DNA from: Bradyrhizobium retamae
GTDB lineage: Bacteria; Pseudomonadota; Alphaproteobacteria; Rhizobiales; Xanthobacteraceae
NCBI RefSeq assembly: GCF_001440415.1
Contig: NZ_LLYA01000068.1
Span: forward strand, 62,001 to 126,000
Direction: 5' to 3'
Length of the DNA: 64,000 nt
Shown here: positions 20,283-29,493 of the stretch, piece by piece
Layout: each line of letters starts with the position of its first letter
Position numbering within the stretch: the first letter of the stretch is position 1
Notes under the pieces: model-generated
The model's database searches: none
The model's input: the letters and a program-made list of their open reading frames with translations, nothing else
What the model was told of the DNA's origin: nothing
Translations under genes and position numbers: made by a program

Positions 20283-21446
20283 ATGCGACATTTACTGGGA
20301 ATGGCGTTGCTTGCCATGACGGTGGCGTGCAGCAATACGGCGGCCAAGGCCGCTGAGAAGGAATACGATCCAGCCAAAGTCAGCGAAAGCCTGAAGGCCA
20401 TTTTCCAGTTCGGTTCGGTCGCCACCAAGCAGGCGCTGAACGCTAACACAGTTACGCTGATCTCAGGAACAATCGGCGGTACCTATGTGCAGTTCGGTGC
20501 CGACCTCGCTTCCGTGCTCGACGACGGAAACAAGTTGCGCGTACTTCCGATCGTCGGGCGCGGTTCTGTACAGAGCGTGGCCGACATCCTGTTCCTGCAG
20601 GGTGTGGACCTCGGCATCGTGCGCGCCGACACGCTCGACTATCTCGAAAAGAAGGGCTTCGCGAAGGACATCAAGAAGCAATTCACCTATGTGACGAAGC
20701 TCTACAATGAAGAGATGTACGTCCTCGCATCGAAGTCGGTGACCAACATCAGCCAGCTCAACGGCAAGAAGGTCAGCGTCGACCTACCCAATGGCGGCAC
20801 CTTCGTAACCGCCGCGATCGTGTTCGAACGGCTCGGCATCAAACCGAATTTCCTCTATCTCGAGCAGCGCATCGCGATGGAGAGAATGCGGGCTGGCGAG
20901 ATCGACGCCGTGGTTGCCGTCGGCGGCAAACCGTACAAATCCGTCGCCGCATTCAAGGACGATCGTTTCCACCTGGTTCCGGTCGACTATTCGCGGCCGC
21001 TGCAGGGCGATTATCTGCCCGCGGTCCTGACTTCGAAGGACTATCCCAATCTGATTGCGGAAGGGGCGAAGGTCGATACCATCGCCGTGCCCGCGGTGCT
21101 CGCGGCCTACAACTGGGCGCCCAACACGGAGCGCTACCGCAAGCTGGCCCAGTTCGTGGACGCCTTCTTCACGAAGTTTCCGACGTTCCAGAACCCGCCG
21201 TTCCACCCGAAGTGGAAGGAGGTCTCGCTGTCGGCGCCGCTCCCTGATTGGCAGCGTCTGCCGGTCGCCGAGCAATGGCTCAAGACCCACAACGTCGAGG
21301 CCGTGTCGCGCGCCAGGTTCGATGAATTCCTGAAACAGAGCCCGACGACCGCGGCGAGCGTCAAGACCGACGCGGACAAGGAGGCGCTCTTCAAGCAGTT
21401 CCAGGCGTGGGAAGCGGAGCGAGGCGCAAGGGCGCAGACTCGCTAG
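20283..21446 (+). CDS. TAXI-family TRAP transporter solute-binding protein
   Basis: A 387-residue exported protein of the TAXI (TRAP-associated extracytoplasmic immunogenic) family. A signal peptide covers about residues 1-24; a Cys at 16 after TVA gives only a poor lipobox. The TAXI core is visible in LISGTIGGTYVQFGADLA (near 59-76), GRGSVQSVADILFLQGVDLGIV and the NISQLNGKKVSVDLPNGGT segment. Family members bind small carboxylates, often glutamate-like, for a fused 4TM-12TM TRAP permease, but no such permease gene lies nearby. The ATG at 20283 has GAGGAA upstream. It follows the YEQP-repeat gene after 44 bases, perhaps in one operon, and is ended by repeat A and a terminator. Confidence 0.85.
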   Translation: MRHLLGMALLAMTVACSNTAAKAAEKEYDPAKVSESLKAIFQFGSVATKQALNANTVTLISGTIGGTYVQFGADLASVLDDGNKLRVLPIVGRGSVQSVADILFLQGVDLGIVRADTLDYLEKKGFAKDIKKQFTYVTKLYNEEMYVLASKSVTNISQLNGKKVSVDLPNGGTFVTAAIVFERLGIKPNFLYLEQRIAMERMRAGEIDAVVAVGGKPYKSVAAFKDDRFHLVPVDYSRPLQGDYLPAVLTSKDYPNLIAEGAKVDTIAVPAVLAAYNWAPNTERYRKLAQFVDAFFTKFPTFQNPPFHPKWKEVSLSAPLPDWQRLPVAEQWLKTHNVEAVSRARFDEFLKQSPTTAASVKTDADKEALFKQFQAWEAERGARAQTR

Positions 21447-21542
21447 AGCGTTTTCCATCGAAGTGGACACCGGTCCGCGTCAAGAAAACGCGTCAAAAAC
21501 AAAAACCTAGAGCCCGGTTCTGATTCAATCAGAACCGGGCTC
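21447..21542. repeat. Dispersed repeat family A, copy 2
   Basis: It begins immediately after the stop codon of the TAXI gene. It shares with copy 1 the agcgttttc start, the accggtccgcgtcaagaaaacgcg middle (13-base matches on either side) and an end hairpin, here a 16-base perfect stem around a single c. Confidence 0.87.
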
Positions 21543-21615
21543 CAGGCGTCTTCCGGTGGAAGCCGGCGTCGGATTTAGTCCGGGACGGCGGCCGGTTCAT
21601 CAAGGCCAGAAAATC

Positions 21616-21650
21616 AAAAGCCCGTTCCGATTTCATCGGAACGGGCTTTT
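21616..21650. terminator. Bidirectional intrinsic terminator
   Basis: A 16-base perfect stem (left 21616-21631, right 21635-21650) with a three-base loop; the stem ends in aaaag / ctttt, giving a T run on either strand. It lies between the convergent TAXI and YkvA-family genes and probably ends both transcripts. Confidence 0.88.
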
Positions 21651-21658
21651 GGCATCCG

Positions 21659-22045
21659 CTATTCCGTCGCTTCAGCAGCGTCGATCCCGCGCTTCAGCGC
21701 AGCGCGGGCGGCATCGCGATGCTCCTGCGTGATGTGACTTGCGACCATGCGGATGGCGGTGGCGAGCACAGCGGCATCGTCGGTAAAGCCGAGCAACGGC
21801 AGCACGTCCGGCGTGAAATCGAACGGCAGGATGAAATACGCGACAGCGCCGAGCAGCGCCGCCTGTACGTGACGCGGCGTCTCTTTGTCGAATGCACAAT
21901 AGTACGCCGCGAGCAGATCCTCGGCGAAGGGAAGCTGCGCTACCACCCGCTTGAGCTTGATCCAGAAGCGCCGGCGCACACTCTCGCGGTCCTGCGCCAG
22001 CCGGTCGGCCGGCTCAAAACCCACGGTGTGATCGGACGATGCCAT
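21659..22045 (-). CDS. YkvA-family (DUF1232) membrane protein
   Basis: A 128-residue protein from the ATG at 22045; the in-frame extension to 22180 overlaps non-coding DNA and repeat A. The DUF1232 core is clear: ALLGAVAYFILPFDFTPDVLPLLGFTDDAAVLATAIRMV-type sequence near residues 63-100, with the IPxDxxPD-like turn between two hydrophobic helices. The family's function is unknown; members are often small inner-membrane proteins. It shares its strand with phhB but repeat A copy 3 lies between them. Confidence 0.82.
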   Translation of the reverse strand: MASSDHTVGFEPADRLAQDRESVRRRFWIKLKRVVAQLPFAEDLLAAYYCAFDKETPRHVQAALLGAVAYFILPFDFTPDVLPLLGFTDDAAVLATAIRMVASHITQEHRDAARAALKRGIDAAEATE

Positions 22046-22153
22046 TGCGGCGCTCCCCTCGCATCCGGCGCGGCAGATCGCCGCGGTCAATATGTACGGA
22101 TGAAGAATTGGGGATGTGCGCCCCACCCCGCAAGATCGCGGCGAGGCGACCTC

Positions 22154-22256
22154 AGAGCGTTTTTCCAGCCAAGTGGACACCGGTTCGCGTCAAGAAAACG
22201 CGTCAAAACAAAAACCTGGAGCCCGGTTCTGATTCAATCAGAACCGAAAGGGCTCT
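22154..22256. repeat. Dispersed repeat family A, copy 3
   Basis: Like copy 2 but with a short insertion in the right arm of the terminal hairpin (gaaccgaaagggctc). Its end overlaps the stop codon of phhB at 22255-22257. Confidence 0.85.
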
Positions 22257-22560
22257 AGGCGACGCCCAATTGCCCGGCGATGGCGTTCATGGCCTTGGCC
22301 AGATCGATATCGCGCTTGGTGACGCCGCCGGCGTCATGGGTCGCCAGCACCACTTCCACCGTCTTGTAGACGTTCTTCCATTCCGGGTGGTGGTCGTTCT
22401 TTTCGGCCACGAGGGCGGCGCGGGACATGAAACCGAACGCTTCGTTGAAGTCCTTGAAAGTGAAGGTGCGGGCAATCGCATCACGGCCGGCCGTTTCCGA
22501 CCAGCCGGGCAGTTCCGCCAGCGCCGATTTTCGCGCTTCTGCCGACAGCCGTTCCGCCAT
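22255..22560 (-). CDS. phhB: Pterin-4a-carbinolamine dehydratase
   Basis: Dehydrates 4a-hydroxytetrahydropterin in the recycling of the pterin cofactor of phenylalanine hydroxylase; related proteins also assist molybdopterin or transcription functions. The 101-residue length is typical. The signature is complete: His57-His58-Pro59 in EKNDHHPEW, a following aromatic (Tyr65), His75, and Asp near 84. No phenylalanine hydroxylase gene is in the window. Start ATG at 22560. Confidence 0.92.
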   Translation of the reverse strand: MAERLSAEARKSALAELPGWSETAGRDAIARTFTFKDFNEAFGFMSRAALVAEKNDHHPEWKNVYKTVEVVLATHDAGGVTKRDIDLAKAMNAIAGQLGVA

Positions 22561-22786
22561 GATCGCCTCCGCGCTGAATTCTGCCTGTCACCTAACGCCA
22601 AGCCTAACACCCAAGGCCGCTTTGGGGATCCCCCACGCCTAAAATTGGCAAGCAAGGAGGAATGGCGGCCCGGACGCCGGTAACCATGACAGAGATGTAA
22701 CAATGGTTCCGCGGGAAAATTTGCTAGAATGTTGGGCGAAGCGTGCCGGCCGCGTGAGAATTCCACCCTCAAACCTACTGGGATTG

Positions 22787-24217
22787 ATGACCGACGGCCC
22801 CCATTCTGCGGAAACGCCGGCCGCCCCCTCGCCCCGCTCTGCGAAACGACGGCTGACATTCGTAACGCTGGCCGGCGTACTGGCCGTCGTCGGCGCGCTG
22901 GCGGCCGGCTATTACTTTGCGATGCGGCCGGTGACGCTGCGGATCGCGGTTGGCCCTGCCAACAGCGACGATCTCAAGGTGGTTCAGAATCTGGCGCAGG
23001 CCTTCAATAATCCCCGAAACAGCCAGGTCCGGCTGCGTCCGGTGCAAACCGACGGCGCGCTCGCGAGCGCCAATCTGCTCGGCGAAGGCAAAGCTGATCT
23101 CGCCATCATCCGCGGCGATCTCGAGGTGCCGAAGAACGCGCAGGCCGTGGCAACGCTGCGCAAGAACGTCGCCGTGTTATGGGTCCCGTCGGCCGGCAAG
23201 GCCAAGGCTGCCAGGGGCAGCAAGGCCGCGCCCGAAATCAAGAACATTACGCAACTCGCCGGCCGTCGCATCGGCGTGGTCGGCCGCACCCAGGCGAATG
23301 TCAATTTGCTCAAGGTGATCCTGCGGCAATACGGCGTCGATCCCGGCAAGGTCGAGATCGTTCAGTTTCCGGCCAACGAGGCCGCGGAAGCCATCCGCAG
23401 CCAAAAGGCGGATGCCTATCTCGCGGCCGGCCCGGTCAACAGCAAAATCACTTCGGACGCGATCGCGGCTTCGACGCGCGACGGCGGCACGCCGAAATTC
23501 CTGGCGATCGATTCGGCGGAGGCGATTGCGCAGAACCACCCCGCCTACGAGGCTACCGACATTCCCGCCGGGACTTTCGGCGGCGCGCCGGACAAGCCCG
23601 AGGCAGAGGTCAAGACCATCAGTTTCGCGCATCACATCGTGGCGCGCAGAGGCATTTCGGAATCGACCATCGCCGCCTTTACCCGCCAACTGTTCGCCAT
23701 CCGGCAAATCCTGAAGAACGAGTTTCCGCTCACCGCAAAGATCGAGACGCCCGACACCGACAAGGACGCCACGATTCCAGTGCATCCCGGAGCCGCCGCC
23801 TTTGTCGACGGCGAGGAAAAGACCTTTCTCGACCGTTACAGCGATTACATCTGGTGGACGTTGATGGCGATGTCGGCGATGGGCTCCGCCGGCGCGTGGT
23901 TTGCGGGCTACCTCAAGAAGGATGAGCGCAACGTCAACGTATCGCAGCGCGACCGGCTTCTCGACATGCTCAGCGCCGCCCGCCAGTGCGATTCGATGGA
24001 CGAGCTCGACCAGATGCAGGCGGAAGCGGACGACATCTTGCGCCACACGCTGCTGTGCTACGAACACGGCACGATCGAGGAAGGTACGTTGACCGCGTTC
24101 AACATCGCGATCGAGCAATTCCACAACGCGGTCGCCGACCGCAAGGCGCTGTTGCTGAGCATGCCGCACAACCTGCAACGCGCCACCGCGCAGTTCCGCG
24201 CGGCCGGCAACGCCTGA
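22787..24217 (+). CDS. Membrane-anchored TAXI-family solute-binding protein with C-terminal cytoplasmic domain
   Basis: A 476-residue protein (longer, 504, if the ATG at 22703 is used; neither start has a strong ribosome-binding site). One hydrophobic segment near residues 23-44 anchors the N-terminus, then a TAXI periplasmic binding domain (LRIAVGPANSDDLKVVQNLAQAF, GEGKADLAIIRGD, QLAGRRIGVVGRTQ). A second membrane segment (WWTLMAMSAMGSAGAWFAGYL, about 356-376) is followed by a 90-residue helical cytoplasmic tail. This two-pass layout differs from a free periplasmic receptor and suggests ligand sensing or a tethered receptor rather than simple uptake. No TRAP permease is adjacent. Confidence 0.8.
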   Translation: MTDGPHSAETPAAPSPRSAKRRLTFVTLAGVLAVVGALAAGYYFAMRPVTLRIAVGPANSDDLKVVQNLAQAFNNPRNSQVRLRPVQTDGALASANLLGEGKADLAIIRGDLEVPKNAQAVATLRKNVAVLWVPSAGKAKAARGSKAAPEIKNITQLAGRRIGVVGRTQANVNLLKVILRQYGVDPGKVEIVQFPANEAAEAIRSQKADAYLAAGPVNSKITSDAIAASTRDGGTPKFLAIDSAEAIAQNHPAYEATDIPAGTFGGAPDKPEAEVKTISFAHHIVARRGISESTIAAFTRQLFAIRQILKNEFPLTAKIETPDTDKDATIPVHPGAAAFVDGEEKTFLDRYSDYIWWTLMAMSAMGSAGAWFAGYLKKDERNVNVSQRDRLLDMLSAARQCDSMDELDQMQAEADDILRHTLLCYEHGTIEEGTLTAFNIAIEQFHNAVADRKALLLSMPHNLQRATAQFRAAGNA

Positions 24218-24304
24218 TCTGCGAACCCGGTAATCGGGCCGTCATCAATTCCCTCTAGGTCTGGCCGCTCTATTGCGCCTAAACCTGGTCCGGAAGAGGC
24301 TTGC

Positions 24305-25879
24305 ATGACATTCAGGGTTTCCCGCAACCGCCTTCCTGGAATTTCGCGGCGTCACTTCCTCGCCACCGCCGGAGCAGGCGCCATCGGCGTCATTGCAACG
24401 CCTTATCTCAGCCGCGCCGCGGATCGGCCGATCGTCACTTCCGGCGTGCAGTCCGGCGATGTCGGCGCTGACGGCGGCGTGGTATGGGCGCGCGCCGACC
24501 GGCCCTCGCAAATGCTGGTCGAGGTCGCCACGAATGAATCCTTTGCCAACGCACGGGCTTTGCCGCCGATCGCAGCGCTGCCCGAAAGCGACTTCACCGC
24601 AAAAATGCTGCTGGAGAACCTTCCTGCCGGGCAGGAGATCTTCTATCGCATCCGGTTTCGCGACCTCGCCCATACCGGCATCGAAGGCGAGCCGGTGGTC
24701 GGGCGGTTTCGCACCGCACCTGGCGACCGCCGCGACGTCAGTTTCGTTTGGGGCGGCGACGTTGCCGGACAGGGCTGGGGCATCAACCAGGATGACGGCG
24801 GCATGCTCACCTTCGCCACCATGCGCAAGCATCGCCCGGATTTCCTGCTGCACTCGGGCGACACCATCTATGCCGACGGCCCGATCAAGAGCGAGGTGAC
24901 GCTTCCCGACGGCAAGGTCTGGAAGAACGTGACGACGCCCGAGAAAGCAAAGGTCGCCGAAACGACCGACGAATTCCGCGCCGCGCACAAGTACAACTTC
25001 ATGGACGAGCATCTGCGCGCGTTCAATGCCGAGGTGCCGATCTTCGTGCAGTGGGACGACCACGAGGTCGTCAACAACTGGTCGTCGTCCAAGGAATTGC
25101 CCGCCGCCTACAGGGAACGCAACGTCGCCCTGCTCGCGGCCCGCTCAGCACGCGCCTTCCACGAGATGTATCCGATCCGCGCGAACATCACCGAGCCGGG
25201 ACGGCTCTACCGCACGCTGCATTATGGCCCGCATCTCGACGTGTTCATGCTGGACGAGCGCAGCTATCGCGGACCGAATGGCGCGAACCAGGAGACCGCT
25301 TACGGGCCGGAAAGCTTTTTCCTCGGGCCGACGCAACTCGCGTGGCTGAAACGGGAACTGTTGAACTCGCGCGCCACCTGGAAGGTGATCGCATCCGACA
25401 TGCCGCTCAGCATCATCGTCTATGACGATGCACGCAACAGAAAAGGCTCGGAAGCCGTTGCACAAAGCGACGGCCCGCCGCGCGGCCGCGAGCTGGAGAT
25501 CGCCGATCTCCTGCGTTTCATCAAGACGTCGGGCGTGGTCAACACCGTGTGGCTGACGGCGGATGTGCACTACGCGGCCGCCCATTATTACAATCCCGAC
25601 AAGGCGCAATTTCAAGAATTCGGCCCGTTCTGGGAGTTTGTCGCTGGTCCCCTGCACGCCGGCACCTTCGGCCCGAACGAGCTCGACAACACGTTCGGAC
25701 CCGAGGTGAAGTTCATCAAGGCGCCGGGACCCGGCAAACAGAATTTGCCGCCGTCCGCCGGAATGCAGTTTTTCGGCCATGTCAGGATCGACGGCGACAG
25801 CGCACAGATGACGGTGACCTTGCGCGACCGCGCCGATGTTGCATTGTGGTCGACGACGCTCGATCCCAAGCCGGTGTAA
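24305..25879 (+). CDS. phoD: PhoD-family alkaline phosphatase/phosphodiesterase, Tat-exported
   Basis: A 524-residue metallophosphoesterase of the PhoD family, which needs Ca and Fe and hydrolyses phosphate mono- and diesters outside the cytoplasm. The twin-arginine signal (ISRRHFLATAGAGA) covers residues 13-40. An N-terminal PhoD_N-type beta domain precedes the catalytic part with WGGDVAG, LHSGDTIYADGP, WDDHEVVNNW, LDERSYRG and LTADVHYAAAH, all expected metal-binding motifs. ATG at 24305 has GGAAGAGG upstream. No Pho box was identified in the 87-base gap before it. It is convergent with the response-regulator gene at 25902. Confidence 0.92.
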   Translation: MTFRVSRNRLPGISRRHFLATAGAGAIGVIATPYLSRAADRPIVTSGVQSGDVGADGGVVWARADRPSQMLVEVATNESFANARALPPIAALPESDFTAKMLLENLPAGQEIFYRIRFRDLAHTGIEGEPVVGRFRTAPGDRRDVSFVWGGDVAGQGWGINQDDGGMLTFATMRKHRPDFLLHSGDTIYADGPIKSEVTLPDGKVWKNVTTPEKAKVAETTDEFRAAHKYNFMDEHLRAFNAEVPIFVQWDDHEVVNNWSSSKELPAAYRERNVALLAARSARAFHEMYPIRANITEPGRLYRTLHYGPHLDVFMLDERSYRGPNGANQETAYGPESFFLGPTQLAWLKRELLNSRATWKVIASDMPLSIIVYDDARNRKGSEAVAQSDGPPRGRELEIADLLRFIKTSGVVNTVWLTADVHYAAAHYYNPDKAQFQEFGPFWEFVAGPLHAGTFGPNELDNTFGPEVKFIKAPGPGKQNLPPSAGMQFFGHVRIDGDSAQMTVTLRDRADVALWSTTLDPKPV

Positions 25880-25901
25880 TCGCTGCGCGGGCCGCAACCG
25901 C

Positions 25902-26282
25902 TCAAGGCATGACGCGGCTGTTCTTCAGCAGCGCCTCAAGCGCTTCGGTCGAACAAGGTTTCGGCAGACGCGGCTTCGCCGCAAATGCCGCCGGCAGCGG
26001 GGCGTCCGCGCCGTACCCGGTGACGAAGACAAACGGGATCTTCAGCACCTCAAGCCGTTCGGCGACGGCAAAGCTCTTTTCGCGGATAAGGCTGACGTCG
26101 AGCAGGGCAAACTCCGGCGGCCGATGGGCGATCAATTCGAGCGCCTTGGCCACGTTCGCGGCGATCCGCACCGTCTTCACGCCAAAACCCAGAATGGTGT
26201 CTTCAAAATCGAGTGCGATGATCGGATCGTCTTCAACGACCAGCACGTCGCAGGGCATGCCGTCATGGGGGGCGCAGTCCAT
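25902..26282 (-). CDS. Single-domain (CheY-like) response regulator
   Basis: A 126-residue receiver domain with no output domain. Key residues are Asp18-Asp19 (VVEDDP), phosphoacceptor Asp62 (LLDVSL), Thr88 and Lys108 (PKPCS). The start at 26282 is preferred over an in-frame extension to 26435 that lies in the divergent promoter region; Met9 is another candidate. Upstream of the receiver the N-terminus is short and Cys-containing. It is divergent from a Crp/Fnr-family gene 200 bases away. Proteins of this type usually relay phosphate or control a kinase; no histidine kinase is nearby. Confidence 0.85.
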   Translation of the reverse strand: MDCAPHDGMPCDVLVVEDDPIIALDFEDTILGFGVKTVRIAANVAKALELIAHRPPEFALLDVSLIREKSFAVAERLEVLKIPFVFVTGYGADAPLPAAFAAKPRLPKPCSTEALEALLKNSRVMP

Positions 26283-26482
26283 GTTCTCGCCGGTTCCAAG
26301 GTTCAGATTTTGATCGGGATCCGGGCCGAAGCCCCGGAGATTGGAAGTCGGCCTATGCCTCGCAAAAAGCGCATCCGCCCGTCCGGAACTGAAACCACCA
26401 CATCTTCGTTCGATCGTCTGTTCACTTGTGAACATATGAACGGAGCCAAACCGATTATATTGAGGGAAATAGGGGATTCCTG

Positions 26483-27238
26483 ATGCTCACGCGACGCGAA
26501 GTGACGGCCGCCGTTCGGCCGTTCAATAACCTGCTGCGTCGCTTGAATGACGCCGACTTCGGGTTGATCGAACCACATCTCGTTCCGGTCGATACGCAAC
26601 CGAACGACCTGCTCTACAACCCCGGCGACAACGTCGAGACCGTCCATTTTCCCTGCGGCCCCAGCCTTGTCTCCTACATGGTCCCCAACGAGGATGGCCG
26701 CGACGTCGAAACCGTTCTGATCGGTCGCGAAGGTGCAGTCGGCGGCGTCGTCAGCCACGGCTATCTGCCAGCCTATACCCGCATCACGGTCAAGTTCGCT
26801 GGGCCGTTCGTGCGGCTCCCGGTCGGAAAGCTCGATGCGGCGAAATCGAAGTCACGCACGCTGAGCAACATTTTCGCACGCTATGCGGATTGCATGCTGG
26901 CGCAAATCTTCCAGTCCACCGCCTGCAACGCGATCCATTCGATCGAACAGCGCACCGCGAAATGGATCATTTCAGCGATGGAGCGCACCGATGGCGATGA
27001 CGTCGTGCCGCTGACTCATGAGCAACTGGCGACCCTGCTCGGCGTCGGCCGCTCCTACGCCAGCCGGGTTATTCAGACTTTCAGGGTGGAAGGCACGCTG
27101 GAGACCCGGCGCGGCTCGATCCTGGTCCGTAACCGGGAGACGCTGCGGAACCGGTCCTGCCGCTGTAACGAGGCGGTGAAAGCCCATTTTGACGAGGTTT
27201 TGCGCGGGGTCTATCCCGACCCCGAAACGGGCAACTGA
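26483..27238 (+). CDS. Crp/Fnr-family transcriptional regulator
   Basis: A 251-residue regulator. Residues ~20-150 form a cyclic-nucleotide-binding-type jelly roll (NDLLYNPGDNVETVHFPCGPSLV region), followed by a dimer helix and a winged HTH (LTHEQLATLLGVGRSYASRVIQ, about residues 177-198). The N-terminal Cys cluster of FNR is absent, so it is not an oxygen-sensing FNR; a C-terminal CRC pair occurs near residue 228. Such effector-independent-looking Crp proteins are common in Bradyrhizobium. ATG at 26483 has AGGGGA eight bases upstream. It lies divergently from the response-regulator gene and 240 bases before typA. Confidence 0.87.
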   Translation: MLTRREVTAAVRPFNNLLRRLNDADFGLIEPHLVPVDTQPNDLLYNPGDNVETVHFPCGPSLVSYMVPNEDGRDVETVLIGREGAVGGVVSHGYLPAYTRITVKFAGPFVRLPVGKLDAAKSKSRTLSNIFARYADCMLAQIFQSTACNAIHSIEQRTAKWIISAMERTDGDDVVPLTHEQLATLLGVGRSYASRVIQTFRVEGTLETRRGSILVRNRETLRNRSCRCNEAVKAHFDEVLRGVYPDPETGN

Positions 27239-27283
27239 GCCCGGCCAGGCCCAAAATCGGCTAACCAAATGCCAAACGAACCA

Positions 27284-27311
27284 TTGTTTTTTGGCGTTTT
27301 CTGAATATATT
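27284..27311 (+). promoter_or_regulatory. Candidate sigma-70 promoter for typA
   Basis: TTGTTT at 27284-27289 and TATATT at 27306-27311 are separated by 16 bases. The position would give a leader of about 160 bases that includes a terminator-like hairpin and a repeat. Confidence 0.35.
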
Positions 27312-27332
27312 GCGCCGCAACGCGTAAGGTGT

Positions 27333-27360
27333 GCCCGGTCCTTTTGGCCGGGCTTCCTTT
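27333..27360 (+). terminator. Terminator-like hairpin in the crp-typA gap
   Basis: The stem gcccgg / ccgggc (27333-27338 and 27348-27353, extended by two pairs towards the loop) is followed by ttcctttttgg. It may end the crp transcript or, if the promoter at 27284 is real, act as an attenuator in the typA leader. Confidence 0.55.
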
Positions 27361-27405
27361 TTGGGGCAGGTTTGAGCCTTGGCCCCGTTCGCATCCCAGG
27401 TTTGA

Positions 27406-27450
27406 GCGCGATCCGGAAAAGTGGGTCCCGGTTTTCCGGTGAGATCGCGC
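27406..27450. repeat. REP-like palindrome family B, copy 1
   Basis: Inverted ends gcgcgatc / gatcgcgc enclose ccggaaaagtggg and cccggttttccgg. This is the short, common rhizobial repeat with the ccggaaaa / ttttccgg core; related copies are at 38366-38431 and 60909-60960. Here it lies just before the typA start. Confidence 0.75.
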
Positions 27451-27478
27451 CTCCACATGCACGACCAGAAGAAGAGCC

Positions 27479-29305
<1,827 letters not shown>

Positions 29306-29311
29306 GGCCAG

Positions 29312-29461
29312 TCTCGTGCCCCGGACGCAGCGCAGTGCGATAGCGGTGCGCTGCTGAGCCGGAGCCCAAGCGTTAGTGGCACCTTCTGGTTCCCGGCTCT
29401 GCGGAGCAGCGCTGCCGGACGCTACGCATCGCCTAGGCTGCACCGTGTCCGGGACACGACA
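29312..29461. repeat. Dispersed imperfect palindrome family F
   Basis: The ends gtctcgtgccccggac and gtccgggacacgac are inverted, with inner complementary blocks (gcgcagtgcgatagc / gctacgcatcgc; ctgctgagccggagcc / ggctctgcggagcagc). It fills the gap between typA and the convergent hydrolase gene and may fold into a long cruciform. Confidence 0.75.
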
Positions 29462-29493
29462 GCATCGTTCTTCCTCCGCGATGACGCCATGCT

